Source of the DNA: Streptomyces sp. A 4/2
GTDB lineage: Bacteria > Actinomycetota > Actinomycetes > Streptomycetales > Streptomycetaceae
Length of the DNA: 64,000 bases
Reading direction: 5' to 3'
NCBI RefSeq assembly: GCF_940670765.1
Contig: NZ_CALNVW010000030.1
Coordinates: 1-64,000, forward strand
In this document: positions 38,844 to 48,359 of the stretch, in pieces
Numbering within the stretch: the first letter of the stretch is position 1
Layout of the letters: each line of letters opens with the position of its first letter
Notes under the pieces: generated by a model
The model's database searches: none
What the model was told of the DNA's origin: nothing
The model's input: the letters and a program-made list of their open reading frames with translations, nothing else
Program-made: the position numbers and the translations under genes

Positions 38844-41714
38844 TCACTCGGCTCCGGGGTCCGGTACCGGTGCGAAGGTGAACGTGAACTCCGCTGGTTC
38901 GGCGGCGAGTTGGTGCTGATCCAGCGGGCGAGGGCCGCAGGACTGCGAGCCGATGCCCTGCTGGGCGTGGTCGAGATTGACCCAGACCGGTCCGGCCGGG
39001 CGCAGATCCGTACGGTGCTCCGCCGCGTCGAGCTGTTCGCTCGTCCAGCGGCGGGCCGTGAACCAGAACTCCGGATCGCCCTCCACCCGTACGCCCCCGA
39101 CCTCCGCCCAACGGACATCCGCGCGGGCGCCGTTCTCCTGTGGCCGGACGTACGGCGTCTGGAGCCCGTCGACCGAGGAGTGCCACCTGCCCAGCCTGGA
39201 CGCCGACCGGGTGTCCGGGTACGCCTCGCCGGGACCGCCGCCGAACCAGCTGGCGGAATCGGCCCCGGCCGGGAGGCCGAAGCGGATGCCGAGCCGGGGG
39301 AGCGGAGCCGTCCAATCGCCCTCGGGCGCGACGGACACGGTGAGCCGCAGCCGCGCCCCGTCGCTGGTCCAGCGGTACGCCGTCACCAGCGCGATGTCCT
39401 GCGCCGCGGGCGCCACCCTGGTCCGCACGGTCAGTGCGTCATCGCTCAACTCGACCGCGTCCAGGCGGTGTTGCATGCGATGCAGGCCCAGCTCCCGCCA
39501 GCGCTGCCCGTAGCGCACGCCGCTCTGCCAGTCCGCGCCGTTGTCGTTGTCGGTGGGCGCCCGCCAGATGTCCAGGCGCAGTTGCCGGATGTCGACCGGG
39601 CCGAGTGTCCGCAGCTCTCCGGTCCGGGCGTCGAAGGAGGCCGGGCCGAGTGCGACCGACTGCCCGTCGCGGCGCGGACGGCTTCCCGAGGCCACCGGCG
39701 GGGACTGCCTGGGGGCGGCGGGGAGCTGCGCCCAGGCGACCTCGTGCCGGGTCCCGTCGGCCAGCAGGGCCCGCACGGTCCACCGGGTCTCGGCGTTCCG
39801 CCCGGCGTACGCGGGGGCGGGCAGCTCGAGATCGGCCCGCTCGCCGGGGGCGAGCACCGGCACGTCGAGCACGCCTGTTTCGGCCGTCTCGCCGTCCACG
39901 TCGAAGGACCACTCGAACGTGAGGTGCGAGAGATCGGTGAAGTCGTACTTGTTGGTGATCCGGACGGCTGCACCGCCGCCCTCGGTCCGGTCGCCGTCGG
40001 TCCGCACGCCCTCGATCCCGACAGGCTGAATGACCTTCTTGTACTCGACGAGACCGGGAGAGGGCGTGCGGTCGGGGAAGAGCAGCCCGTCACAGACGAA
40101 GTTGCCGTCGTGCAGCTCCTCGCCGAAGTCACCGCCGTAGGCGTAGCCGAACTCCGGGTGCGCCAGACCGTGGTCGATCCACTCCCAGACGAAGCCGCCC
40201 TGGTTGCGCGCGTGCGCCTCGAAGAGCTGCTGGTACTCGCTCAGCCCACCGGGTCCGTTGCCCATCGCGTGCGCGTACTCGCAGAGGACGAAGGGCAGTT
40301 GGAGCCGTTCGGGCGGCCCGTCGTCCTCCCGGCGGCCGATGGCCGCGACCTCGGCGTGGGAGGCGTACATCCGCGAGTACATGTCCGTGTCGGCGCAGGA
40401 GAGGTCGCCCTCGTAGTGGATCAGGCGCTCCGGGTCCCGGCCGCGGATCCAGTCGGCCATCGCGGTGAGCCCGCGGCCGGTCCCGCACTCGTTGCCCAGC
40501 GACCAGACGACGACGGACGGGTGGTTCTTGTCGCGCTCCACCATGCGGGCCGCCCGGTCCAGCAGGGCCGGGGTCCAGCGCTCGTCGTCCACCGGGTTGG
40601 CGCGCCAGTCCTGCTCGGTGAACCCGTGGGTCTCCAGATCGCACTCGTCGACCACCCACAGGCCCAACTCGTCGCAGAGATCCAGGAAGGCGGGGTGCGG
40701 CGGGTAGTGACTCGTGCGCACGGCGTTGATGTTGTGCTGTTTCATCAGCACCACGTCCGCGCGCATCGTCTCCAGGTCCAGGGTGCGCCCGGTCTCCGGG
40801 TGGAACTCGTGGCGGTTCACCCCGCGGAAGAGGATCCGCCGCCCGTTGACCTTGATCACGCCGTCCTCGACGAGGACCGTACGGAAGCCGATGCGCAGCG
40901 GGATCCGCTCCCCGGCCGTGGCCAGTTCGCCGTCGTACAGCCGTGGCGTCTCGGCGGTCCACGGATCGGCCTCCACGACCGCCTCGTCGCCCGCCGCCAG
41001 GTCCAGACCCAGCTCCGGCACCGTCACCCGGCCCGGCACCGCACTGTCGACGCGCAGCGTTCCGCGGCCCGAACGGTGGTCGTAGGCGGCGTGGACGAAG
41101 AAGTCCCCGGCCGCGCCGTCCGGGCGGTGCAGCAGGGTGACATCGCGGAAGATGCCCGGCATCCACCACTGGTCCTGGTCCTCCAGGTACGAACCGGACG
41201 ACCACTGGTGGACGCGCACCGCCAGCACATTGCCCTCGGCCCGCAGCAGCGCGCCGACCGCGAACTCGTGAGGCAGCCGGCTCCCCTTGAACTCGCCCAG
41301 TTCCTCGCCGTTCAGCCAGACCCTGGCGCACGACTCGACCCCGTCGAAACGCAGTACGGCCTCACCGGAACCCGGCCACCGCGCGGGCAGGTCGAAGGTA
41401 CGCAGATGGTCCCCGGTGGGGTTCTCGGTCGGCACCCGCGGCGGGTCGACGGGGAAGGGGTAGAGGTGGTTGGTGTAGATGGGCGCCCCGTGACCCTGCA
41501 GGACCCAGTGCCCGGGGACCGCCACCTCGTCCCAGGCGCCGGAGTCGTACCCGGGCGCGGCGAACGAGTAGTCCGCACCGTCGGCCGTCGGGGAGAGCCG
41601 GAAACGCCAACTGCCGTTCAGCGACAGGCTCATGGCATCGGAGCGCGCATATCCGGCGCGCGGCGGCAGGGTGCCGCTGCCGGGTGACACATCTTCGTGG
41701 TACGTGGTGCTCAT
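38844..41714 (-). CDS. GH2 beta-galactosidase (LacZ type)
   Basis: A 956-residue enzyme with the five-domain LacZ layout: sugar-binding jelly roll (LNGSWRFRLSPTADG), Ig-like domains, TIM barrel and a C-terminal beta-galactosidase small-chain domain (GWRAPTDNDNG-like block near 740). The barrel carries FRGVNRHEFHPETGR, the acid/base E409 in SLGNECGTGRG and the nucleophile E479 in VLCEYAHAMGNG. No signal peptide, so cytoplasmic. It follows the ROK regulator gene by 35 bp on the same strand, making a regulator-enzyme operon. The first ATG is used; a second at codon 28 is possible. Confidence 0.94.
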   Translation of the reverse strand: MSTTYHEDVSPGSGTLPPRAGYARSDAMSLSLNGSWRFRLSPTADGADYSFAAPGYDSGAWDEVAVPGHWVLQGHGAPIYTNHLYPFPVDPPRVPTENPTGDHLRTFDLPARWPGSGEAVLRFDGVESCARVWLNGEELGEFKGSRLPHEFAVGALLRAEGNVLAVRVHQWSSGSYLEDQDQWWMPGIFRDVTLLHRPDGAAGDFFVHAAYDHRSGRGTLRVDSAVPGRVTVPELGLDLAAGDEAVVEADPWTAETPRLYDGELATAGERIPLRIGFRTVLVEDGVIKVNGRRILFRGVNRHEFHPETGRTLDLETMRADVVLMKQHNINAVRTSHYPPHPAFLDLCDELGLWVVDECDLETHGFTEQDWRANPVDDERWTPALLDRAARMVERDKNHPSVVVWSLGNECGTGRGLTAMADWIRGRDPERLIHYEGDLSCADTDMYSRMYASHAEVAAIGRREDDGPPERLQLPFVLCEYAHAMGNGPGGLSEYQQLFEAHARNQGGFVWEWIDHGLAHPEFGYAYGGDFGEELHDGNFVCDGLLFPDRTPSPGLVEYKKVIQPVGIEGVRTDGDRTEGGGAAVRITNKYDFTDLSHLTFEWSFDVDGETAETGVLDVPVLAPGERADLELPAPAYAGRNAETRWTVRALLADGTRHEVAWAQLPAAPRQSPPVASGSRPRRDGQSVALGPASFDARTGELRTLGPVDIRQLRLDIWRAPTDNDNGADWQSGVRYGQRWRELGLHRMQHRLDAVELSDDALTVRTRVAPAAQDIALVTAYRWTSDGARLRLTVSVAPEGDWTAPLPRLGIRFGLPAGADSASWFGGGPGEAYPDTRSASRLGRWHSSVDGLQTPYVRPQENGARADVRWAEVGGVRVEGDPEFWFTARRWTSEQLDAAEHRTDLRPAGPVWVNLDHAQQGIGSQSCGPRPLDQHQLAAEPAEFTFTFAPVPDPGAE

Positions 41715-41749
41715 CGGTCTCCCTGGTCGAGGTCTGATCGGCGTGCGCG

Positions 41750-43060
41750 TCAGCGCCGGACCGCGGTCCCGGCGGTCTTCGGTACGGCGGTCTTCGGTAG
41801 GGCGGTCCCGCGTCCGGCGGTCTTCGGTACGGCGGTCCCGCGTCCAGCGGTCTTGGGTCCGGCGGTCTTCCGTCCGGCGGACGCCAGCGCCCCTTCGAGC
41901 GCGAAGGTCGCGGCGCCGAGACTGACGGGGTCGGTGGGGATCGGACTCAGCACGATCTCGGTGGCGGCCAGCGGCCGGGCCGGTGCCCGCCGGGACACCG
42001 CCGTACGCACCTCGTCGAGCAGCGGCTCGCCCAGTGCGGCGGCGACCCAGCTGCTGAGCACGATCACTTCCGGATTGAGCAGGCCGACCAGATCGGCGAG
42101 GGCCGCGCCGAGGCAGCGGGCCGTCTCCCGGACCACCTGGACCGCCACCGGGTCGCCGTCCGCCAGGGCCGCCCCGAGCGCGCCGATGGTCGCCGTCTGG
42201 TCGTCGGGGTGCAACAGCGGTCCGGACGGGGCCAGTTCACGCAGGTGCCGCATGATGCCGGGTGCTCCGACGTATGCCTCGATGCAGCCCCGGTTGCCGC
42301 AGTGGCAGAGCCGCCCGTCGAGCACGAGCGTGGTGTGGCCCCACTCGCCCGCCGTGTTGGTCACCCCCCGGTGCAGGGAGCCGCCCACCGCGATCCCCGC
42401 GCCCACACCCGTACCGAGATTGACCACCACCGCGTCGGAACGCCCGCGCGCCGCGCCGAACCACAGCTCGGCGACCGTGCTGGCGTGCAGCGGATTGTCC
42501 AGGTACAGCGGGTACGGCAGCCGTTCGGCCAGCAGGCTCAGCAACGGCACGTCGTGCCAGCCCCAGTTGACCGCGTACACCGAGGAACCGGCCTCACGGT
42601 CCACCTGGCCGGGCATGCTGATCCCGGCCCCCAGCACCCTCGCCGGATCGACGCCCGACCGCTCCACCACCGAGTCCACCGCCTCGGCGATGTGCGCCAC
42701 CACCCGCTCCGGCTCCGTCTCACCGGGGCGCAGCCCGGTGTCCGCGCGGGCCAGCACGGTCAGGGACAGGTCGAAGATCTCGGCGTGGACGTACGTCTCC
42801 GCCACATCGACGCCGATCAGCGCACCACGGGCCGGGTCGACCGCGACGAGACCGCGGGGCCGGCCGCCCGCGGATTCCTCGAATCCGACGTCGGTGAGCA
42901 GACCGAACTCGACCAGTTCTCCCACCAGGGTGGCGACGGTCGCCAGGCTGAGCCCGGTGGCCGCCGCCAGTTCCTGCCGGGAGGCGGGGGAGTGGGCGAT
43001 GATCTGCCGCAGGACGGCGTGACGGTTGGCGGTGCGGATGTCACGGGACGTGCGTGGCAC
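41750..43060 (-). CDS. ROK-family transcriptional regulator
   Basis: A 436-residue ROK regulator starting at the GTG at 43060, preceded by GGGGAGGGAG. The N-terminal winged helix (SRQELAAATGLSLATVATLV) is followed by a sugar-kinase-like fold with VVVNLGTGVGAGIAVGG and the zinc motif GEWGHTT, CHCGNRGCIEAY. Such proteins sense a sugar and repress catabolic genes; here the downstream gene is a beta-galactosidase. The last 47 or so residues are a low-complexity tail of KTAG/KTAV repeats absent from standard ROK proteins, encoded by an imperfect DNA repeat. Confidence 0.92.
   Translation of the reverse strand: MPRTSRDIRTANRHAVLRQIIAHSPASRQELAAATGLSLATVATLVGELVEFGLLTDVGFEESAGGRPRGLVAVDPARGALIGVDVAETYVHAEIFDLSLTVLARADTGLRPGETEPERVVAHIAEAVDSVVERSGVDPARVLGAGISMPGQVDREAGSSVYAVNWGWHDVPLLSLLAERLPYPLYLDNPLHASTVAELWFGAARGRSDAVVVNLGTGVGAGIAVGGSLHRGVTNTAGEWGHTTLVLDGRLCHCGNRGCIEAYVGAPGIMRHLRELAPSGPLLHPDDQTATIGALGAALADGDPVAVQVVRETARCLGAALADLVGLLNPEVIVLSSWVAAALGEPLLDEVRTAVSRRAPARPLAATEIVLSPIPTDPVSLGAATFALEGALASAGRKTAGPKTAGRGTAVPKTAGRGTALPKTAVPKTAGTAVRR
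41767..41880 (-). repeat. Imperfect tandem repeat encoding the ROK tail
   Basis: The plus strand shows reiterated GGCGGTCTTCGGTAC and GGCGGTCCCGCGTCC units in alternating order over about 110 bp. They encode the KTAG/RGTA/KTAV repeats at the C-terminus of the ROK protein. Units of 15-18 bp keep the reading frame, so copy number can vary without disrupting the gene. Confidence 0.75.
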
Positions 43061-43225
43061 GGCAGTTCTCCCTCCCCGGAAAGCCCACAGGCCCTTGGCG
43101 GGCCCCATACCGGGCCCCCGCGGCGCTCTCCGTCGCGTGGGCCGGGCGTCAGGCTAGGGCGCCCGCCACCCGATCGGCAAGGGGTTCTGAAAAGGGTTGT
43201 GAAAAGGGGATGGGTCGCGTGCGCG

Positions 43226-44467
43226 TCAGACGCCGCGCAGCACCGGCGCGAGGAACGCGTTGGTGAACTTGCCCTTCGGGTCCAGCTCCCGCGCCAGCCC
43301 CCGGAAGTCCGCCAGTCTCGGGTAGAGGTCCGGCAGCCGGTCGGCGGGGACGGTGAAGAGCTTCCCCCAGTGCGGGCGCGCGGCGAACGGACCGAGCGCC
43401 TCCTCCAGCAGCCCGAGCACTGGCAGCACGGCGGCCGTGTCCTTCAGCCAGGTGAAGTGCAGCGCGACGGTGTCGTGCCCGTACGCCGGGCTCAGCCACA
43501 GACCGTCGGCGGCGACCGTGCGCACCTCGCAGACCTGGAGCACCGGCGCGACCGACGCACGGATCGCGTCGACGGCGTGCAGCGCGGCGAGCGCGTGCCG
43601 CCGGTCCACCAGGTACTCCGACTGGAGCTCCTCGCCGGAACTCGGCGTGAACTCCGCCCGGAAATGCGGCAGTCGCTCGTGCCACGGCCCCGGCACCCCC
43701 TGCTGCCGGGTGCAGTGCACGGGCGACACTCCGGGTACCGGATGCAGCGGCCCCGGCGCCTCGGGCGCCCACGGGAACTCCGGCTCCCGGTCCGCGGCGT
43801 ACTTCAGCCACACCTGTCCGAAGAGCGGACCGCGCCAGTCGGTGAAGAGGCTCACGCTGTACGCGGCGGAGGTCACCGCGCCGAAGTGCTCGTCCAGGAC
43901 GGACAGTGGCAGCCCGGTGTGCACCCGCTGGGCCAGTTCGAAGCCCGGCACCAGATCCAGGGTGAGCGAGGTGACGACCCCGAGCGCCCCCAGCGAGACG
44001 ACGGCCCCGGCGAAACGGTCACCGTCCCGGTCGCGGCTCAGCGTCAGCAGGTCGCCCTCGGCGGTGACCAGCTCCAACTCCCTCACCGCGGTGGCGAGCC
44101 CGCCGTTCGCCACCCCGGAACCGTGCGTGCCGGTGGCCACCGAACCGGCGACGGAGATGTGCGGGAGGGAGGCCATGTTGTGCAGGGCGAGGCCGTGCCG
44201 GTGCACCTCGCGGGCCAGTTCGGCGTACCGTGTGCCCGCCGCGACCCGGACCGTCGAAGCGGCCGTGTCCACGTCGATCTCGGACGGCAGCCCGGCCACC
44301 GAGACCAGCGTGCCCCCGGTGTCGGCGATCTCGTTGAACGAGTGGCCGCTTCCCAGCGCCCGCACCCGCGCCCCGGTGGCGACGAGCCGGCGCAGTCCGC
44401 CGAGCGTGGTGGGCCGGTCGATGTGGGATGCGGTGAAGGCGATGTTCCCCGCCCAGTTCGTCAGCAT
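43226..44467 (-). CDS. aldO: Alditol oxidase
   Basis: A 413-residue flavoprotein closely resembling the characterised Streptomyces alditol oxidase: TNWAGNIAFTASHI at the start, LGSGHSFNEIAD with H42 at the position of the His that holds FAD covalently, NMASLPHISVAGSVATGTHG in the FAD domain and PFAARPHWGKLFTVPA, FTNAF near the C-terminus. It oxidises polyols such as xylitol and sorbitol at C1 to the aldose with release of H2O2. No signal peptide, so cytoplasmic. It stands alone between the ROK and M56 genes. Confidence 0.92.
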   Translation of the reverse strand: MLTNWAGNIAFTASHIDRPTTLGGLRRLVATGARVRALGSGHSFNEIADTGGTLVSVAGLPSEIDVDTAASTVRVAAGTRYAELAREVHRHGLALHNMASLPHISVAGSVATGTHGSGVANGGLATAVRELELVTAEGDLLTLSRDRDGDRFAGAVVSLGALGVVTSLTLDLVPGFELAQRVHTGLPLSVLDEHFGAVTSAAYSVSLFTDWRGPLFGQVWLKYAADREPEFPWAPEAPGPLHPVPGVSPVHCTRQQGVPGPWHERLPHFRAEFTPSSGEELQSEYLVDRRHALAALHAVDAIRASVAPVLQVCEVRTVAADGLWLSPAYGHDTVALHFTWLKDTAAVLPVLGLLEEALGPFAARPHWGKLFTVPADRLPDLYPRLADFRGLARELDPKGKFTNAFLAPVLRGV

Positions 44468-44519
44468 CCCCGGGATGCTATCGGCCGCTCACCACCGGTT
44501 CGAGGGCGCGGCGGAACCG

Positions 44520-45461
44520 TCAGTGGTGCCCGGTCCCGCCCTGCGCCGCCTCGATGCCGCCGTGCAGATCCTTCGCGGCGTCGAGCGCTCCGGCGGCCGA
44601 CAGCGACAGACAGACCAGCAGCGCGGCGGCGACCGTCCGGGCGGCCCGGCCGCGCCGCCCGTGCCCGGCGCGGCCGGTGGGGTGGCGCCCCAGCAGCGCG
44701 GCGACCCGGCGCGGGACCGGGCCCGCGGTGGCCGCCAGTACGACGCTCGGCCGGGCGGCGGGCGCCCGGTGCGCGGCCAGCGCGGCACGGCCGATCGCCC
44801 GCGCCGCGAGGGAACGGTCACCGACGGCCCCGGCCGCCGACTCGTCCGCGCAGCGCTCCAGGGCGTAGCCGAGCGGGGCCCGCAGCGCGCGCAGCGCCGG
44901 ATGGCAGAGCGCGGCCAGTTCGGCCGCCGCGATGAACAGGTGATGGCGGCCCGCGAGGTGCGCCCGCTCATGGGCGAAGAGGGCTTCGCGCTCGGCCGGT
45001 GCGAGGGCGTCGAGCATTCCGGTCGTGACGACGATCCGGCCCGGCCTGCCGGGCAGTGCGTACGCGTCGGGAGCGGCGTCGCGCACCACGGCCAGTTCAC
45101 CCGCACCGCCGTGCCGGCGCCGGGCCTCGCGGAGCTCGGCGCGCTGCCGCAGCACGGTCCGTACCAGCGCGGCGGTGCAGACGGCCAGCGCGAGGGCGGC
45201 TGCCACGGCCGTCACGGCGGTGGCAGGACCGCTGTCGGCCGGCGGGTGGATCAGCTCACCGAGCGCGGCGACCGGTGGCAGCCGCAGGGCGCCCGCCACG
45301 ACCAGCAGACCCAGCGCCGCCGCGGAGCAGCTGCCGAGCGTCAGCGCGGCGGCGGTCAGCAGCCGGACGGCCTGGCGCGGGGACAGCAGTTCGGCCAGCC
45401 GGCGGGCCGCGGGAGCCGCGAGCAGCGGCATCAGCAGGGGCACCCACACGGCGTAGATCAC
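44520..45461 (-). CDS. M56-family membrane metallopeptidase
   Basis: A 313-residue membrane protein with about four to five hydrophobic segments and the zinc motif HERAH (in ALFAHERAHLAGRHHLFIAA, near residue 164), followed by ALERCADESAAG, whose Glu/Asp is the third ligand region. This is the peptidase half of BlaR1/MecR1-type sensors, without the penicillin-binding sensor domain, as is common in actinobacteria. The start overlaps the stop of the BlaI-like gene (ATGA), so the pair should form a repressor/anti-repressor unit. The inducing signal is unknown. Confidence 0.88.
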   Translation of the reverse strand: MIYAVWVPLLMPLLAAPAARRLAELLSPRQAVRLLTAAALTLGSCSAAALGLLVVAGALRLPPVAALGELIHPPADSGPATAVTAVAAALALAVCTAALVRTVLRQRAELREARRRHGGAGELAVVRDAAPDAYALPGRPGRIVVTTGMLDALAPAEREALFAHERAHLAGRHHLFIAAAELAALCHPALRALRAPLGYALERCADESAAGAVGDRSLAARAIGRAALAAHRAPAARPSVVLAATAGPVPRRVAALLGRHPTGRAGHGRRGRAARTVAAALLVCLSLSAAGALDAAKDLHGGIEAAQGGTGHH

Positions 45462-45829
45462 TTGCCCTCACCCTCCAGCAGCTCGCGCAGCAGCCGCTCG
45501 TCGTCGGAGCTCAGCCGGGACACGAACCGGGCGAGGACCGTGGAGCGGTCCTCCTCCTTCTCCAGTTCGGTGTGCATCCGGCGGGCGGTGAGGCCGGGGG
45601 AGTCCTCGGTCGGGGTGTACGCGAAGCCGCGTCCCGAGCGGGTCCGGCCCACCCACCCCTTTTCGTACAGCCTGCTCAGGATCGTGGTCACGGTGGTGCG
45701 GGCGAGCCCACTGCCGAGGGTCCGCTGCACATCCGCGGGCGTCAGCGGTCCGTCGGCGGCCCACAGCGTCGCCAGTACGCTCGCCTCCAGCTCTCCGGCC
45801 GGCCGCCGCTCTGGGTGCTCCTCGGTCAT
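45458..45829 (-). CDS. BlaI/MecI/CopY-family repressor
   Basis: A 123-residue winged-helix repressor: GELEASVLATLWAADGPLTP, then LARTTVTTILSRLYEKGWVG and a C-terminal dimerisation helix (STVLARFVSRLSSDDERLLR). It is paired with an M56 peptidase that would normally inactivate it. Targets beyond its own operon are unknown; no beta-lactamase gene is nearby. Repeated CCCGACCAC half sites lie upstream. Confidence 0.92.
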   Translation of the reverse strand: MTEEHPERRPAGELEASVLATLWAADGPLTPADVQRTLGSGLARTTVTTILSRLYEKGWVGRTRSGRGFAYTPTEDSPGLTARRMHTELEKEEDRSTVLARFVSRLSSDDERLLRELLEGEGK

Positions 45830-45883
45830 GGGGATCTTTCCTCCGGAATGCCGTCCACGCTGCCGTGGGCGGTCTGCGTCGCC

Positions 45884-45936
45884 GTGGTCGGGTGGGGTCC
45901 GCGGTGAGTGGCCCGACCACCATCCCCGACCACCAT
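45884..45936. promoter_or_regulatory. Candidate BlaI-type operator half sites
   Basis: GTGGTCGGG (45884-45892) is the inverse of CCCGACCAC, which occurs twice in tandem as CCCGACCACCAT at 45912-45923 and 45925-45936 (13-bp period). The elements lie 55-110 bp upstream of the blaI-like start. They could bind the repressor. The last one touches the stop codon of the tetR gene. Confidence 0.4.
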
Positions 45937-46688
45937 TATGGGAGACCGCGCCGCGGGGGTGTTCCCGCCCCTGACTCGCCGGACCGCTGGAGCGCGGCCA
46001 GCCGGGCCCCGGCGGCCGACAGCAGCAGTTCCAGGGCCGTCGGATAGGCGCTGAGGTTCATTCTGGCCACCAGGTGCCGGGAGGCCGCCGCGATGTTCGG
46101 ATGGCTGTCGGCGGGCAGCTCGGCGTAGGTCGCCCGCCAGACGTCGTCGTCCGCGCCCCGCGCCTCCGGCGGCAGGGCCTCCGCCGCCGCGTCCAGTGCG
46201 GCGAACGCCAGCGTCTGGTCGACGAACGCGTGGTAGATCCGCACCGCCTCGGTCTCGGGGAAACCGGCTCCGCGCAGCACACCGAGGATCGCCTCCACCG
46301 ACCGGATCTCGTTCGCCCTGCCGGTGGCCCGGCAGGAGCTGAGCACGGCGGCCTGTGGGTGGGCGAGCGCCCCCGAGTGGATGCGGAGACCCAGGTCCCG
46401 CAGATCGGCACGCCAGTCGCCGGTCGGCTGCCAGGCGCGCATCGCCAGGCCGATGAGCTCGTCTGCGACGGCGAGCAGCAGATCGTCGGTGTCGCGGAAG
46501 TAGCGGTACAGGGCGCTCGGGTCGGCGCCCAGCGCCGCGCCCAGGCGGCGTACGGTCAGGGCCGCGGCGCCGTGCTCCCGCAGCAGCCGCAGGGCCGTCG
46601 CGACGATCAGTTCCTCGGACAGGACGACGCCCGTCTTGGTCGGACGCCTGCGCCGCCGATCCGGCGCCGGGACCACTCGCTCAGCCAC
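45936..46688 (-). CDS. TetR-family regulator
   Basis: A 250-residue TetR regulator starting at a GTG with GGAGGCAG upstream. The helix-turn-helix is ATALRLLREHGAAALTVRRL and LGADPSALYRYFRDTDDLLL (about 28-75). The C-terminal domain is the TetR_C type (AFVDQTLAFAALDAAAEALP). It diverges from an amino-acid permease and amidohydrolase operon, its probable target. Confidence 0.9.
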   Translation of the reverse strand: MAERVVPAPDRRRRRPTKTGVVLSEELIVATALRLLREHGAAALTVRRLGAALGADPSALYRYFRDTDDLLLAVADELIGLAMRAWQPTGDWRADLRDLGLRIHSGALAHPQAAVLSSCRATGRANEIRSVEAILGVLRGAGFPETEAVRIYHAFVDQTLAFAALDAAAEALPPEARGADDDVWRATYAELPADSHPNIAAASRHLVARMNLSAYPTALELLLSAAGARLAALQRSGESGAGTPPRRGLP

Positions 46689-46819
46689 CCACTGCCTCCC
46701 TCCACCGCCCTGTGCTGCGGGAACCTTACGTCAACGGCATTGACCTGTTAAGACCTTCGGCGTTTTATGGCCAGCCACCGGGCCGGTACATCGGCCCCGC
46801 GGTGAGAGCGGAGCGTGCT

Positions 46820-48322
46820 GTGACAGCAACGGAAAGTCCCCTGGGAACAGACCCACCGGAGAGTCTGCGCCGGTCCATGGGTGTCCTGGACACGGTTGCC
46901 ATCGCGGCCTCCAGCACCGCGGCGACCTCCAGTATCGGGATCGGCCTCGGTGTGACCGCGGCTGCCGTCGGGCTGCACCTGCCCGCCATCATGCTGCTGG
47001 CCTTCCTGCCGATCCTCGGCATCGCGGGCGCCTTCGTCCGGCTCAACGCGGTCGAGCCCAACGCGGGCAGCGGCTATGTGTGGGTGGGGCGTTCCATCAG
47101 CCCCTGGCTCGGATTCCTCACCGGCTGGATCAACATCGTCGGCACGGTGGTCTTCCTCTCGTACACCACCGCCGTGACCGGGTCCGCGGTCATGCAACTC
47201 GCGGGTGAGGCCGGACTGCACTCGGTCGGCGGCCTGGCCCTCGACCCGGACTCCACCGCGCAGACCACGGCCGTCGGACTGGTGATCCTGGCCGGAGTCA
47301 CCTTCACCGCCGTCACGGGGGTCCGCAGCGCCGCCCGGTTCCAGAGCGCACTGCTGGTCTTCGAGTACGCCGTACTGCTCGGCTTCTGCGGCTACGCGCT
47401 CTTCGCGGGCAGCCATCCCTTCAGCCTCGACTGGTTCAACCCCTTCGACATACCCTCGATGCACGCGCTGGCCGAGGGCATGGTGCTCTCCGTCTTCTGC
47501 TACTGGGGCTTCGACGCCGCGTTCTCCGTCAACGAGGAGGTACGCGACCCGGCCCAGGCGTCCCGTGCCGGAATCGTCACCCTCTTCACCATGCTCGCGC
47601 TGTTCCTGCTCGGGGCCACCGCCTTCCAGCGGGTCCTCTCGACGGACGAACTGGTGGGCCACGGCGCGCAGGGCCTGACGTACTTCGGCGACAAACTCGC
47701 CTCCCAGCCGCTGGCCGCGCTGCCGCTCGTGGCGCTGCTCTTCTCGGCCGTCGCCTCGCTCCAGTCCGGAGTGATCCCGACCGCGCGCGGCATGTTCGCG
47801 ATGAGCCGCGACCGTACGCTCGGGCCCGTCTGGGGCAAGGTCAGCGAGAAGTACGGCACGCCCGCCGTGGGCACCGTGCTGGTCGGCTCCTGCGCCGCGG
47901 TGGTCGCCCTCCTGTCGCTGGTCATCCACCAGCTCAGCGACCTGATGCTGGCGGCGGTCAACGCGATCGGCATCGTGGTCGCGCTGTCGTACGCGCTGAC
48001 CGCGCTCGCCGCCGCCGTACGGTTCCGGTCCCTGCTGCGCGAGGACTGGCGGCAGGGTGTGCGCGCGGTGATCCTGCCGACGCTCAGCGCGGCCGTCCTG
48101 CTCGCCCTCGGCGGCTACCTCTGCTACGCCTTCTACACCTCCACCGACCACCTCGAAGTCGACCCCGACAACGGCTGGTTCATGCTGCTCTGCCCCGCTC
48201 TCATGATCGTCTCGGGACTGCTGGTCGCCGCCTGGGCGAAGTGGGTCCGCAAGTCCCCGTACTTCCGTACCGGCGAGTCCACCGCTGCCGAGCAGCTCAC
48301 CACGGAGCTGACCCCCGTCTGA
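46820..48322 (+). CDS. APC-family amino acid/amine permease
   Basis: I use the GTG at 46820, with GGAG six bases upstream; the open frame runs back to 46712. The 500-residue protein has about twelve membrane helices and the APC layout: SIGIGLGVTAAAVGLHLPAI, FVRLNAVEPNAGSGYVWVGR, FCYWGFDAAFSVNEEVRDP and VIPTARGMFAMSRDRTLGPV. The substrate is an amino acid or amine, not further defined. The downstream amidohydrolase (37 bp) is probably in the same operon, suggesting import and hydrolysis of one compound. Confidence 0.88.
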   Translation: MTATESPLGTDPPESLRRSMGVLDTVAIAASSTAATSSIGIGLGVTAAAVGLHLPAIMLLAFLPILGIAGAFVRLNAVEPNAGSGYVWVGRSISPWLGFLTGWINIVGTVVFLSYTTAVTGSAVMQLAGEAGLHSVGGLALDPDSTAQTTAVGLVILAGVTFTAVTGVRSAARFQSALLVFEYAVLLGFCGYALFAGSHPFSLDWFNPFDIPSMHALAEGMVLSVFCYWGFDAAFSVNEEVRDPAQASRAGIVTLFTMLALFLLGATAFQRVLSTDELVGHGAQGLTYFGDKLASQPLAALPLVALLFSAVASLQSGVIPTARGMFAMSRDRTLGPVWGKVSEKYGTPAVGTVLVGSCAAVVALLSLVIHQLSDLMLAAVNAIGIVVALSYALTALAAAVRFRSLLREDWRQGVRAVILPTLSAAVLLALGGYLCYAFYTSTDHLEVDPDNGWFMLLCPALMIVSGLLVAAWAKWVRKSPYFRTGESTAAEQLTTELTPV

Positions 48323-48359
48323 ACGCCTTCCCCCCGACCACAACCGAACGGACCCCTCG

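Noticed and set aside
38802..41687. 961-codon open frame on the plus strand opposite the beta-galactosidase
   Set aside because: It is the antisense of a clear GH2 gene. Its translation is low-complexity and without family motifs, a common shadow in high-GC DNA.
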